Assembly: GCA_035509275.1 (NCBI GenBank) | Contig: DATJLU010000232.1 | Span: 1-64,000, forward strand | DNA length: 64,000 nt | DNA from: DAHUYF01 sp035509275 | GTDB lineage: Bacteria > Pseudomonadota > Alphaproteobacteria > ATCC43930 > CGMCC-115725 | Direction of reading: 5' to 3' | Part shown: one piece after another, positions 8,431 through 17,260 of the stretch | How the letters are laid out: each line of letters begins with the position of its first letter | Position numbering within the stretch: position 1 is the stretch's first letter | Position numbers and translations under genes: made by a program | Notes under the pieces: generated by a model | Databases searched by the model: none | Told to the model about the DNA's origin: nothing | The model's input: only the letters and a program-made list of their open reading frames with translations

Positions 8431-9654
8431 ATGGATGCATGGTGGCAATGCGAGATCCCCTACCCCTACGTGCCGCAGCCGGTGCTCGACGCGGCCGCTT
8501 CTGTGCGCGCGAGCCTGCCCAACCGGCATTGCGATCCCCGGCTTGCCGCCGATCTCTTCGAGGAAGTGATCGATGAGTTCTTGTTGTGCGACGATCTCGG
8601 GCTCAACGTGCTGGCCATCGAGCATCACGCCGGCATCAACTCCCTGATCGGATCGAACCCGATGCTGGTCGGGATCCTGGCACGCCAGACGCGCAAGGTG
8701 CGCATTCTCAGCCTCGGTACCCTGATCTCGCTGCGCAAGGACCCCGTGCGCGTCGCGGAGGAGTACGCCACCGCCGATGTGATCTCGCGCGGGCGGCTCG
8801 AGATCGGCTTCGTCAAATCCGGCGGCACCGAGATGGCTTCGGCCAACGCCAATCCGATCCACAATGTCGAGCGCTATTGGGAAGCGATCGATCTCATCAC
8901 CAAGGCGCTCTCGCATCATGACGGGCCGTTCAGCTGGCAGGGCAAGCATTTCACCCATCGCCACGTGAACATCTGGCCGCGCCCCTGGCAGCAGCCGCAT
9001 CCGCGCCTATGGTCGGCGACCGGCGATCCCGAAACCGCGGCAGAAGTCGGGCGGCGCGGCATGGTGCATGTGCTGGTGCTGCGCGGACCCGACGGCACAA
9101 GGCGCGCCTATGCCGCCCATCGCAAGGCCCGGGCGGAAGCGGGGCTGCCCAAGGTCACCACCGACAATTTCGCTTACGCGGCGCTGGTCTATGTCGGCGA
9201 TACCGAGGAGGAAGGGCGGCGCGTCGGCAGCAAGCTGCTGTGGTTTCTCAACACCAGTCTCAAATCGGCGCCGCAATACTCGAAATTCCTGCCCGGCGCC
9301 GCGCCGCCCCGTGCCGCGCCGCAAATCTATCGCACGCGGCCCAAAGCGGAGGGCGGAGCGCTCGGCCTCGCCAATGCCGAAAAGGGCGTGCCCTCGGCCA
9401 GCCAGAACGCGCAGCGGCTCATCTCGATCACTCCCGAAGAGGCGATGGCGCAGGGCATTCTCTTCGCCGGCAATCCCGACAGCGTCTATCGCCAGATCAT
9501 GGAGTTCTACGACAAGGTCGGCGGCTTCGGCCATTTGAGCCTGGTCGGCCGCTCCGGCCCGATGACCCATGCGGAATCGGAAAAGGGCATTCGCCTCTTC
9601 GCGCAGGAAGTGCTCCCGCGGCTCAGAGAGGTGAAGCCGGTCATCGCGGAATGA
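8431..9654 (+). CDS. LLM class flavin-dependent oxidoreductase (luciferase-like monooxygenase)
   Basis: A 407-residue bacterial luciferase-like protein that would use FMNH2/F420-like cofactor and O2 to oxidise an organic substrate. Typical features are 'LNVLAIEHHAG' in the N-terminal barrel, 'RGRLEIGFVKSGG', 'WPRPWQQPHPRLW' and the C-terminal 'AQGILFAGNPDSVYRQI'. A GGAGG site seven bases before the ATG at 8431 decides this start over an in-frame TTG six bases earlier. With the preceding amidohydrolase and alpha/beta hydrolase it suggests an oxygenation-then-hydrolysis route (inference). Confidence 0.88.
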   Translation: MDAWWQCEIPYPYVPQPVLDAAASVRASLPNRHCDPRLAADLFEEVIDEFLLCDDLGLNVLAIEHHAGINSLIGSNPMLVGILARQTRKVRILSLGTLISLRKDPVRVAEEYATADVISRGRLEIGFVKSGGTEMASANANPIHNVERYWEAIDLITKALSHHDGPFSWQGKHFTHRHVNIWPRPWQQPHPRLWSATGDPETAAEVGRRGMVHVLVLRGPDGTRRAYAAHRKARAEAGLPKVTTDNFAYAALVYVGDTEEEGRRVGSKLLWFLNTSLKSAPQYSKFLPGAAPPRAAPQIYRTRPKAEGGALGLANAEKGVPSASQNAQRLISITPEEAMAQGILFAGNPDSVYRQIMEFYDKVGGFGHLSLVGRSGPMTHAESEKGIRLFAQEVLPRLREVKPVIAE

Positions 9655-9713
9655 CGGTCATCTCGGAAGGCGCTGCCATCGTACAAAATGCTCGACGGCC
9701 CCATGTCCTAATT

Positions 9714-9747
9714 CATCGTCGCCTTGCCCGCGAAAGCGGGCATCCAG
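9714..9747. repeat. Dispersed palindromic repeat, copy 1
   Basis: A 34-nt unit containing the hairpin GCCCGC-GAAA-GCGGGC. It matches 32 of 34 positions at 26775-26808. It lies in the 226-nt gap between the flavin oxidoreductase and motB genes, which holds no other feature I can support. Confidence 0.75.
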
Positions 9748-9880
9748 ACTGCTTCAGCCGCGGTGAGCGGAGCCCTTTGGCTCCGGTCATGCTGGCAAAT
9801 CGTCTGCGCCGCGGGCCAAACGATTTCAACCGCACTTCGCCGAGAACGGGATCAACGATCTCGTTCGATCTGACAGCGTC

Positions 9881-10807
9881 CTACCGCGCCGCAGTGACGA
9901 CCTTCTCCAGCTTGATGACGACACGGCGGTTCTCGGCCTGGTTTGCCGGGATCGGATTGCCCGCGGCGTCGCGATTGGGAACCTTCGGCTCGGTGTCGGC
10001 ATAGCCGACGGCACGCAGGCGCTCTGCCGGAACGCCTTGCTCGAGAAAGAAATGCACGACGGCCGAGGCGCGCGCTGTCGACAGCTCCCAGTTTGACGGA
10101 AACTGCGGCGTATCGATCGGCGTATCATCCGTATGACCCTCGACCCTGATCCGATAGCCTTCGGCCAAGGCCGCGGTGAGCGGCGCGAGAATGCCGCGCA
10201 AGATGCCTTTTCCGGCATCGCTCAAGCTGGCGGAACCGCTGCCGAAGAACGCCGCGCTGCCCATTTCGAAGGTGGTGATGCGGTCGCCCTTCGGTGCGGC
10301 GTTGGCGCTGGTGCTGATGCTGGTGCTGGCGCCTTGCGGCGTCTGGGTGCCGACGAGCTCGGGCGGCGGCGTGACGGCGAGGGCGCGGTTGGGCGCGTCA
10401 TCCGCCTTTACGGCGACAGTCTCGGCTTGGACCGGAGCGGCCGCGGCGGCCGCGGTCTCCGTCTCCTTTGGCGGCGGCGATGGTGCGTCGACGCGGGTCG
10501 CGGCGGCAGCAGCCGCGAACTCGACCCGAGCATCGCCGCTGTCGATATCGTGAGCGGGCAGAGAGACGCGAACCACCGGCGATACTTCGGGCGAAAGCGC
10601 CGGGCGCTGAACGGCGGGCGGGATTTGCGCCGTCACCGCCGGCATGGACGGCACCGGCAGTTGCTTCTGCAGGCTCTGTCCGGAATGCGAGGCGATGATG
10701 AAGATCACGAAGAAGCACAGCAGCAGCGTGATCATGTCGGCATAGGTCATCAACCAATCGTCGGCGTGACTGGCCGGCTCGCGTCGCCTTTGCCCAAGAC
10801 GGGTCAT
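9881..10807 (-). CDS. MotB-like flagellar motor stator / OmpA-domain protein
   Basis: A 308-residue protein with the MotB N-terminus: a single transmembrane helix preceded by 'WLMTYADMITLLL', where Asp24 is the ion-carrying residue. A long Ala/Pro-rich periplasmic linker follows (about 55-180), then a C-terminal OmpA-like peptidoglycan-binding domain with 'RVEGHTDDTPI' and 'NRRVVIKLE'. The start overlaps the motA-like stop by ATGA, so the two proteins are made together as a stator. No flagellar genes are nearby, so it may be a scattered flagellar stator or power another process. Confidence 0.88.
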   Translation of the reverse strand: MTRLGQRRREPASHADDWLMTYADMITLLLCFFVIFIIASHSGQSLQKQLPVPSMPAVTAQIPPAVQRPALSPEVSPVVRVSLPAHDIDSGDARVEFAAAAAATRVDAPSPPPKETETAAAAAAPVQAETVAVKADDAPNRALAVTPPPELVGTQTPQGASTSISTSANAAPKGDRITTFEMGSAAFFGSGSASLSDAGKGILRGILAPLTAALAEGYRIRVEGHTDDTPIDTPQFPSNWELSTARASAVVHFFLEQGVPAERLRAVGYADTEPKVPNRDAAGNPIPANQAENRRVVIKLEKVVTAAR

Positions 10808-11694
10808 GCGCCGATCACCCGGAAGCGCGGCCGCGAGACCGGCTTGGCCTGGCGATCGAAATAGTCGAAGTAGTCATGAAGCTCCGGACGCAGGAAGCTG
10901 TTCAGCCGGTCCTGAATCTCCATCGACGATTTCTTGCTCGCCAGCATCGTCATGCCTTCGCTGATGAAGTGATGGCGAAAGCGTCGGCTCTCGATTTCCT
11001 GACGCAGCCGGGCGGCGGCCGGCATATAGACCATGCGCGCCGACAAGACGCCGTAGAGCGTCGAGAGAAACGCCACCGCGAGGCTGGGCGCGATGCCAGA
11101 CACGTTGTCGGTGAGATTGCCGAGCAGAGCCACCATGCCGAGCAGCGTCCCGACCATGCCGAAGGCCGGGGCGTGGCTGGTCATGGCCTGCAGGATGTCG
11201 ACGACCCGGCTGTCGCGCTCGTAGCAGGCCTCGGCCGCCGTCTCCATCATGCCGCGCACATCGGCAGGGGCGTATTCGCTCAGCGCCATGTTGAGCCCGT
11301 ATTTGACGAAGCTGTCGTCGATATCCTCCTCGGCGATGCCCGAGTTCCGCTTCCGCTCGCCCCGGCTGTTGATCATGTCCGACCAACGCAGAATGTTCGC
11401 CAGGTCCTGGCGCAGACTTTCATGCGTCGCCTGCGGCTTGCAAAACATCTGGATGACGGCGTCGAGCGCCTTGCGGACCTCGTCGGCCTCGAAGCTCATG
11501 AAGGCGACCGCGATCACGCCGCCGACGACGATCGCGAGCCCGCCAAGGCTGAACAGGATAAGCAGCCCGCGCGCCCCCAGCGCGATGGGACCGAGCACCA
11601 GCAGCAGCCCGAAACCGGCGCCGACGAGCGGCGCGCGCGCATAAGGGGACGCGGACGCAGCGGGCGGATTCGGCATCTCATCGATTAGGCGCAT
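10804..11694 (-). CDS. MotA/PomA-like motor stator protein
   Basis: About 296 residues with four predicted membrane helices. The segment 'TSHAPAFGMVGTLLGMVALLGNL' contains the conserved proline and glycine pattern of MotA/PomA helix 3, and the cytoplasmic loop carries charged residues ('ADEVRKALDAV', 'RDSRVVD') that contact the rotor in flagellar homologues. The ATG at 11694 is chosen; a GTG at 11709 is in frame, and neither has a convincing ribosome site. Forms an ion-channel complex with the overlapping motB-like product. Confidence 0.85.
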   Translation of the reverse strand: MRLIDEMPNPPAASASPYARAPLVGAGFGLLLVLGPIALGARGLLILFSLGGLAIVVGGVIAVAFMSFEADEVRKALDAVIQMFCKPQATHESLRQDLANILRWSDMINSRGERKRNSGIAEEDIDDSFVKYGLNMALSEYAPADVRGMMETAAEACYERDSRVVDILQAMTSHAPAFGMVGTLLGMVALLGNLTDNVSGIAPSLAVAFLSTLYGVLSARMVYMPAAARLRQEIESRRFRHHFISEGMTMLASKKSSMEIQDRLNSFLRPELHDYFDYFDRQAKPVSRPRFRVIGA

Positions 11695-12059
11695 GGCCCC
11701 TCGCGACACTGTGATTCGACACTCGGCTCTCAGAAAGCAACCGGCGTGCCACCGACGCCATTCTCTAACTCATTGTTCTATATGACTTTTATTTTCTTAG
11801 GGCGGCGCGGGGCGAGGCGGATTCGCGCGGGGAGGAAAATTTGACCCTGCAAACCTGGCCGGGCCCGCCGCGGCGGCGGGGAGACGTGTCGCGAATTGAT
11901 CACACGGCGCAAATAGTCCCTTCACACCTGCGCCGATTAAATTTGGCCGGTTTGTGCGGATACTGTCCGCGAGCAGCCGCGCAATCGATCGCCGCGTCCA
12001 GCGCGCGCGCCCGGTGCCGCGGTGCATTGGAGAGTCGTCGCAACGGACGGGTCGGCCGA
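11695..12059. other. Intergenic region between divergent motA-like and response-regulator genes
   Basis: 365 nt between divergent genes. Around 11760-11800 it is markedly AT-rich compared with its surroundings ('TATATGACTTTTATTTTC'), as expected of a promoter. A small hairpin GCGGA-TACTG-TCCGC lies at about 11958-11972. No supported ORF; the frame of the response regulator is open through this region, but the translation looks non-coding. Confidence 0.5.
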
Positions 12060-12866
12060 ATGATGATGATCGGCGAAGCAGAAGGGCTGGGCGGCGACAG
12101 GCTCCTGGCGCGCAACGGCGCCGAGGAGACTCCCGGCGGCGGCCACGCGCTGCCCGGGCGCATTCTCCTCGTCGACGATGATCCCGCGATGCGGCAGCTC
12201 GTTGCCGATTATCTCGAGGACCACAATATGCGCATCTTCTGCGCCGGACGGCGGCAGGAGGTGACGCGGCTGCTGGCCGGCTGCGATCCCGATCTGGTGA
12301 TCCTCGATCTGCAGCTCGGGGAAGAGGATGGGCTCGACCTGCTGCGCGAGATCCGGTCGAGTTCCGACATCCCGGTGATCATCACCACCGGTCATCGGCG
12401 CGACGAGATCGACCGGGTGGTTGGGCTGGAGCTCGGCGCCGACGACTATCTGACGAAGCCGTTCGGCCTGCGCGAGCTGCTGGCGCGCATCCGGGCGGTG
12501 TTGCGGCGGCGACAGGCCGGACCGACGGGATTGTCGCGCGACGGCGAGCGCGGCCGCTACCGCTTCGGCGGCTGGCAGCTCGACCGGCGGACCCGGCGCC
12601 TCACCGACCCGAAGGGCAGGCCGGTGGCGCTGACCAAAGGCGAATATGCGCTGCTGGTCGCCTTCCTCGAGGCGCCGGAAAGACCGCTCACCCGGGAATA
12701 TCTTCTGCAAGCAACCCGCGTCCACGAGGACATCTTCGACCGCAGCATCGACGTGCAGGTGCTGCGCCTGCGCCGCAAGCTCGAGGCCGATCCGACGTCG
12801 CCGCGCGTCATTCGGACCGAACGTGGCGTCGGTTACGTCTTTGCGCTGCGCGTCGAGGTGCTGTGA
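12060..12866 (+). CDS. OmpR/PhoB-family response regulator
   Basis: A 268-residue DNA-binding response regulator. The receiver domain (about 33-148) has the acidic cluster Asp39-Asp41, phospho-acceptor Asp83 in 'LVILDLQLG', Thr in 'VIITTG' and Lys133 in 'LTKPFG'. A winged-helix output domain follows (about 170-265; 'RSIDVQVLRLRRKLE', 'IRTERGVGYVF'). The frame is open 73 codons further upstream, but that part is low-complexity Arg/Ala, so the Met triplet at 12060 is chosen. It lies upstream of the cytochrome peroxidase and histidine kinase genes and is the likely partner of that kinase. Confidence 0.9.
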   Translation: MMMIGEAEGLGGDRLLARNGAEETPGGGHALPGRILLVDDDPAMRQLVADYLEDHNMRIFCAGRRQEVTRLLAGCDPDLVILDLQLGEEDGLDLLREIRSSSDIPVIITTGHRRDEIDRVVGLELGADDYLTKPFGLRELLARIRAVLRRRQAGPTGLSRDGERGRYRFGGWQLDRRTRRLTDPKGRPVALTKGEYALLVAFLEAPERPLTREYLLQATRVHEDIFDRSIDVQVLRLRRKLEADPTSPRVIRTERGVGYVFALRVEVL

Positions 12867-12988
12867 CCGGGGCAGGCCGCGCAACCGCAGCCCGCCAAGC
12901 TACAGCCGTAACCATATTCTCCCTTGCCGAAACGCGGCCGCAACGCACGCCCCGCAGGATTTCCCGGTCATCATCGCGGGAGAATCCC

Positions 12989-13432
12989 ATGCGGCGCACA
13001 AATCGAGTGTCACACGAAGGGTCAAGGCCGGTGCTGGTCCGGTCGGCGGACGAGACGACGGGCTTCATCGAGCCGCCGGCGCCTGCCAATGACGCGGAAT
13101 TTGCGCCGCCGCAGAGCAGCTTCGAACCAGACAGGCTGGTCGACACGGTCCGGGCGACGGCATCCCGCGCGATGCAAGAGACCCTCCTCGGCTTCGCCCT
13201 CTATGGCGCCGCGCTCTATCCCTACTTTGGCGACCCGAGCTGGATGCTCGACAGAGACGGTCCGGACGAGCCGCTGGAATTCACGTGGCTCGCCGCTGAG
13301 GCGCGTCGCCGCGAGGCGTGGTTGGCCGCGGCGCCGACGCGGTCGACCAGCGACCGCCAGGCCCGGCGGACCCGTTCCCTGCTCGCTCGGCTTCGGACAT
13401 GGATGGTTGGAAGCGCGTGGGCTGGTGACTAA
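12989..13432 (+). CDS. Hypothetical protein
   Basis: A 147-residue product with no family I recognise. A GGGAGAA site precedes the ATG at 12989; the frame is open back to 12863, where it would overlap the response regulator stop. The middle contains a short hydrophobic, aromatic segment ('LLGFALYGAALYPYF'), and the C-terminal third is Arg/Ala-rich. It lies between the response regulator and the di-haem peroxidase-like gene in the same orientation, so it may belong to that signalling unit. Codon usage looks genuine but proof is limited. Confidence 0.55.
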   Translation: MRRTNRVSHEGSRPVLVRSADETTGFIEPPAPANDAEFAPPQSSFEPDRLVDTVRATASRAMQETLLGFALYGAALYPYFGDPSWMLDRDGPDEPLEFTWLAAEARRREAWLAAAPTRSTSDRQARRTRSLLARLRTWMVGSAWAGD

Positions 13433-13509
13433 TTAAAGCGCCGGGCGCGCGGTGGCACGCGCAGGTTATTGGGAACGGCGCGATCTCGATTGCCGGCCTT
13501 GCACCGGCA

Positions 13510-14586
13510 GTGGCGGCGCGCAGGAACATCGACGTTGAGGTGAGCGGCATCGACGAGTTTGCACCCTTGGGCGGCAGAGAGGATGACGATGGGTCTGCGA
13601 AGCCGATCGATGACATCGGCGCGGCCAGGGATACGGCACGCCTGCGCTGCCGCTGGGCATGGGCCGCTTTGATGCTGGTGCTGCTCGCCGCCGCGGAGCC
13701 GGCGCCCGATCCGCAGATTCTCGATGCGCAGCCCATCGCCGGCGAGGAGCCGATCACGCCCATTCCGGCGCCGCCCGCCGCCGATCCGCTGCGCCTCGCG
13801 CTCGGCGAGCAGCTGTTTCAAGATCGGCGGCTATCGCACGACAATCGGCATGCGTGCCTCAGCTGCCACGATATCCATAGCAACGGCGCCGATGGCAAGA
13901 CGCACGATGTCGGCCGGGATGGAACCGTGCTGCGCATGAACACCAGCACGGTGTTCAATGCGGCGCTGAGCTTTCGCCTCAATTGGGAAGGCAATTATCG
14001 CACGCTCGAGCAGCAGGCGGAGGCCTCGCTGACCAATCCCAAAATCATGGGCACGAGCGTCGACGAGATCCTCGGCCGGCTCAGCGCCGACCCGCAGACG
14101 GTCCGTCAATTCCGCGCGGCTTACGGACATGAGCCGGATCGCACGAGCCTGTTGGACGCCCTCGCAACCTATGAGCGCTCGCTGCTGACGCCCGGGAGCC
14201 GCTTCGACCGTTGGCTCCGCGGCGATACGTCGGCGCTCTCGCCTGAGGAGCAGCATGGCTATCAGCTGTTCAAGTCGCTCGGCTGCATCTCTTGCCATCA
14301 GGGGGTGAATGCCGGGGGCAATCTTTTCGAGCGGCATGGCATCTTTCATCCGCTGGCCGCGCCGAGGCCGGAGCTCCTCAGGGTGCCGAGCCTGCGCAAT
14401 GTCGCCGAGACGCCGCCCTACTTCCATGATGGCAGCGCGCCGACGCTGGCGGATGCGGTGCAGCGGATGGGAGCGGCCCAGCTCGACCAGCCGCTGCAGA
14501 AGCCGCAGATCGACGCGATCATCGCCTTCCTGAACACGCTGACCGGGACCTACCGCGGCGCCCCCGTGGTAGCGCCGCCGCCATGA
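13510..14586 (+). CDS. Di-haem cytochrome c peroxidase/MauG-family protein
   Basis: Up to 358 residues from a GTG start. A membrane or signal segment at about 49-62 ('AWAALMLVLLAAAE') is followed by a periplasmic part with two haem-binding CxxCH motifs, CLSCH (116-120) and CISCH (259-263), and family blocks 'RFDRWLRGD' and 'LRNVAETPPYFHDGS'. CcpA/MauG relatives reduce H2O2 or oxidise proteins using two c-haems. The first ~45 residues look unlike a signal peptide, so the true start may lie further in. Its last codons overlap the start of the histidine kinase (ATGA), implying coupled synthesis and a shared role. Confidence 0.85.
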   Translation: MAARRNIDVEVSGIDEFAPLGGREDDDGSAKPIDDIGAARDTARLRCRWAWAALMLVLLAAAEPAPDPQILDAQPIAGEEPITPIPAPPAADPLRLALGEQLFQDRRLSHDNRHACLSCHDIHSNGADGKTHDVGRDGTVLRMNTSTVFNAALSFRLNWEGNYRTLEQQAEASLTNPKIMGTSVDEILGRLSADPQTVRQFRAAYGHEPDRTSLLDALATYERSLLTPGSRFDRWLRGDTSALSPEEQHGYQLFKSLGCISCHQGVNAGGNLFERHGIFHPLAAPRPELLRVPSLRNVAETPPYFHDGSAPTLADAVQRMGAAQLDQPLQKPQIDAIIAFLNTLTGTYRGAPVVAPPP

Positions 14587-17105
14587 GACTCTCATCGGCG
14601 GTAGCCGTGCCGATTCTGGTTTTGCTGCTGACCTGGCTGTCATGGCGCGCGTTCGACCCCGATGCGGAGCGGTTCGACCGGGCACTCGGCGCGCTCAATC
14701 AACTTTCGATGGCGGAAAGCGGGCTCCATCGCGACGTCCTGCGCGCGCGCGCCGGCATGTTGCGCAATTACGATCCGATCGTGGGTGACGTCAACGCCAT
14801 CGACGACGGGCTCGTCCGATTGCGCGCCGCCGCCGCGGTCGACCCGAAAACGGCGGTGGCGATCGATCGCCTCGCGGCATCCATCGCCCGGCAAGAGAGG
14901 CTCGTCGAGCAGTTCAAGACCGACAACGCGCTGCTGCAGAATTCGCTCGCCTACTTCGAGCGGTTCAGCGCCCGCTTGGGCGCGCCGGACCAGACCGGAC
15001 CGATCGCGCCGGCGGTAAGCGCGCTGGCGGCTGCGATGCTGCGCCTGTCGCTCGACACCTCGCCCACCGTGGCGCGCGAGGTCGAGGACCGGCTGGACGT
15101 GCTGGCGACCCGGCCCTTTGCGCCTGAGGACGCCGAGCTGCTGCAAGGATTGCTCGCGCATGGGCGCATGCTGCACGACCTGCTTCCCGCCACCGATGCC
15201 GTGGTGAAAGCGCTTTGCGCCGTGGAGCGCAAGCAGAACCAGACGGCGGTGCGGGCAATGGTCCTGGGGCAGCAAAGCGCCTCGCGGAGGATTTCACGCC
15301 GCTTCCGGACCTTGCTCTATCTCACTTCGCTCATGCTGGTCGCGCTCTTGGTCCACCTCGCGCTGCAGCTTCAGGCCCGCGCGCGGGCGCTGCGGCGACG
15401 AGCCGCGTTCGAGCATGTGATCGCCCGCGTTTCGATGCGCTTCGTCAAGGCCGGGACAACTGATCTCGACCGTGACATCGAGCAGGCGCTCGCAGACATG
15501 GCCATATGCCTCGGCACGGACCGAGCATACTTCCTGCTGTCGGGCCCGACACCGCGAACGCACACCTGGTGCCGGGACGGCTTGGTCATGCCCGCCGGCT
15601 GGCCGCAGCAAGCGCCGGGGCTGGCAACCCGATTCGCTCCGGCCATGGACGGAATCGTCTACATTCCGAACGTGGCGAAGCTGCCACCCGGGCTGGAGCA
15701 GAATGCCTGCCTCGCCCTCGGTCTCTGGGGATGGGCCTGCGTGCCCAGCATAAGTGCAAATGGGGTTACGGTCGTGCTGGGCTTCGACGCCGTCCGGCAG
15801 CCGTGCCGGATCATGCCGAGCGGCGAGTTGGGCCTGCTGCGCATGGCGCGCGACACCCTGCTCAATGCCGTCGAGCGCCACCTCATGGAGCGGGAGCGTA
15901 CGAGGCTGGAAGCGCAGCTGCAGCAGGCCCGGCGCATGGAGACCGTAGGCGCGCTGGCCAGCGGGATCGCGCATAACTTCAACAACATCATCGGCGCCAT
16001 CCTGGGCTATGCCGAAATGGCCGAGGTGCGCCTGCCCGCCGACAGCCACGCGGCCCGCAATCTCGACGACATTCGGCGGGCGGGAGAGCGCGCGCGCGAC
16101 CTCATCGACAATATCCTTGCCTTCGGCCGGCGCGACGCGCGGCGGCGCTCGCTGAGCGTAGCGACGATGATCGCCGAGGCGGCGTCGCTGCTCCGCGCGT
16201 CATTGCCTGCCGAGATCCAACTCGTGATACGCGATGCGTCGGACGCGGCGACCGTGTGCGGCGAGCCCGCGCAATTGCAGCAGGTGATCGTCAATCTCTG
16301 CCGGAACGCCGCGCAGGCGATCGACGGCGCCGGAACGGTCGAGATCGATGCCGATCTGCACGAAATCACCCGCGTGCGGTCGTTGAGCCATGGCGAGCTG
16401 GCAGCGGGCCGCTATGTGCGCGTCGCGGTGAGCGACACGGGGCGCGGCATGAGCAAGCCGGTCATCGAACGGATCTTCGAGCCGTTCTTCACCACGCGCC
16501 TCGGCGGCAACGGCCTGGGGCTCGCGACGGTTCGCGAGGTCGTGCGCGAGCATGGCGGCGCGATGAATGTATGGAGCGAGGCGGGTGTGGGCAGCCAGTT
16601 CGAGGCCTGGCTGCCGTGCAACGCCACCGCCGGGCCCTTGCCGACCGAGGACGCGGCGGCGCTGCCGCTCGGTTGGGGTGAGACCTTGCTGCTGTTCAAC
16701 GACGACCGCGAGCGGCTGCTCAGCGACGAAGAGACGCTGGCGGCGCTGGGATATGAGCCGGTGGGCTTTGCAAACGCCGACGAAGCGCTGACCTCCTGCC
16801 GCAGCACGGCCGGCCGCTACGATGCGCTCGTCATAACCAGCCTCAGCTCGACCCGGGCGGCGCTGAAGATCGCCGCCGCGCTGCATGAGGCCGTTCCGGA
16901 TTTGCCGATCCTGCTCATCGCCGGCTCCATCGAGGAAATCGCCGCCGGCGTGTTGATGGCCGCCGGCGTCTCCGAGGTGGTCGGCCGCCCTTTGGTCGCG
17001 GCCGAGATGGCGACAGCGCTGAAACGCTGCCTGGCAGCGCGCGACCGCCACGTCTCGCGCGCCGAGCGTGCGGCAGACTGGTCGCGCGCCGTAGCCCAGC
17101 GCTGA
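14583..17105 (+). CDS. DAHL/GAF sensor histidine kinase with degenerate receiver
   Basis: An 840-residue membrane kinase. Order: helix 5-23; an all-helical periplasmic region of DAHL type (about 30-235, 'LRARAGMLRNYDPIV'); second membrane helix about 242-262; a GAF-like domain (about 275-430); HisKA with phospho-acceptor His464 in 'GIAHNFNNI'; HATPase with N box near 571-580, DTGRGM (618-623) and GNGLGL (642-647); and a C-terminal receiver-like domain (about 700-815). In that last domain the acceptor Asp position is Ser753 and the invariant Lys is Arg802, so it should not be phosphorylated. It probably signals to the OmpR-type regulator encoded upstream. Confidence 0.9.
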   Translation: MRLSSAVAVPILVLLLTWLSWRAFDPDAERFDRALGALNQLSMAESGLHRDVLRARAGMLRNYDPIVGDVNAIDDGLVRLRAAAAVDPKTAVAIDRLAASIARQERLVEQFKTDNALLQNSLAYFERFSARLGAPDQTGPIAPAVSALAAAMLRLSLDTSPTVAREVEDRLDVLATRPFAPEDAELLQGLLAHGRMLHDLLPATDAVVKALCAVERKQNQTAVRAMVLGQQSASRRISRRFRTLLYLTSLMLVALLVHLALQLQARARALRRRAAFEHVIARVSMRFVKAGTTDLDRDIEQALADMAICLGTDRAYFLLSGPTPRTHTWCRDGLVMPAGWPQQAPGLATRFAPAMDGIVYIPNVAKLPPGLEQNACLALGLWGWACVPSISANGVTVVLGFDAVRQPCRIMPSGELGLLRMARDTLLNAVERHLMERERTRLEAQLQQARRMETVGALASGIAHNFNNIIGAILGYAEMAEVRLPADSHAARNLDDIRRAGERARDLIDNILAFGRRDARRRSLSVATMIAEAASLLRASLPAEIQLVIRDASDAATVCGEPAQLQQVIVNLCRNAAQAIDGAGTVEIDADLHEITRVRSLSHGELAAGRYVRVAVSDTGRGMSKPVIERIFEPFFTTRLGGNGLGLATVREVVREHGGAMNVWSEAGVGSQFEAWLPCNATAGPLPTEDAAALPLGWGETLLLFNDDRERLLSDEETLAALGYEPVGFANADEALTSCRSTAGRYDALVITSLSSTRAALKIAAALHEAVPDLPILLIAGSIEEIAAGVLMAAGVSEVVGRPLVAAEMATALKRCLAARDRHVSRAERAADWSRAVAQR

Positions 17106-17158
17106 CGCTACCCGTCCAATTTCCCACGCGCGACAGCGGATCGACCCGGTCCACCCGC

Positions 17159-17178
17159 TACAGCGGTAACGCTTTTGC
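17159..17178. promoter_or_regulatory. Putative shared regulatory motif, copy 1
   Basis: TACAGCGGTAACGCTTTTGC, about 100 nt before the acyl-CoA ligase start. It agrees at 15 of 20 positions, including an unbroken CGGTAACGCT, with 18805-18824, which lies at a similar distance before the VOC gene. Either a common operator or part of two related promoters; not matched to a known regulator. Confidence 0.35.
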
Positions 17179-17260
17179 GCACGCGCGAAACCATGTCGTA
17201 GCGGCGCCACGCCACCCTTCTCGCATTGCACTCAATGCGCAGAAAGAAGAAAGGGTGACG

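Noticed and set aside
13583..13672. ATG with GA-rich leader inside the 5' part of the peroxidase gene, other frame
   Set aside because: Encodes only ~29 residues before a stop and would need a frameshift to join the peroxidase; the existing frame already gives a membrane segment before the first haem motif.
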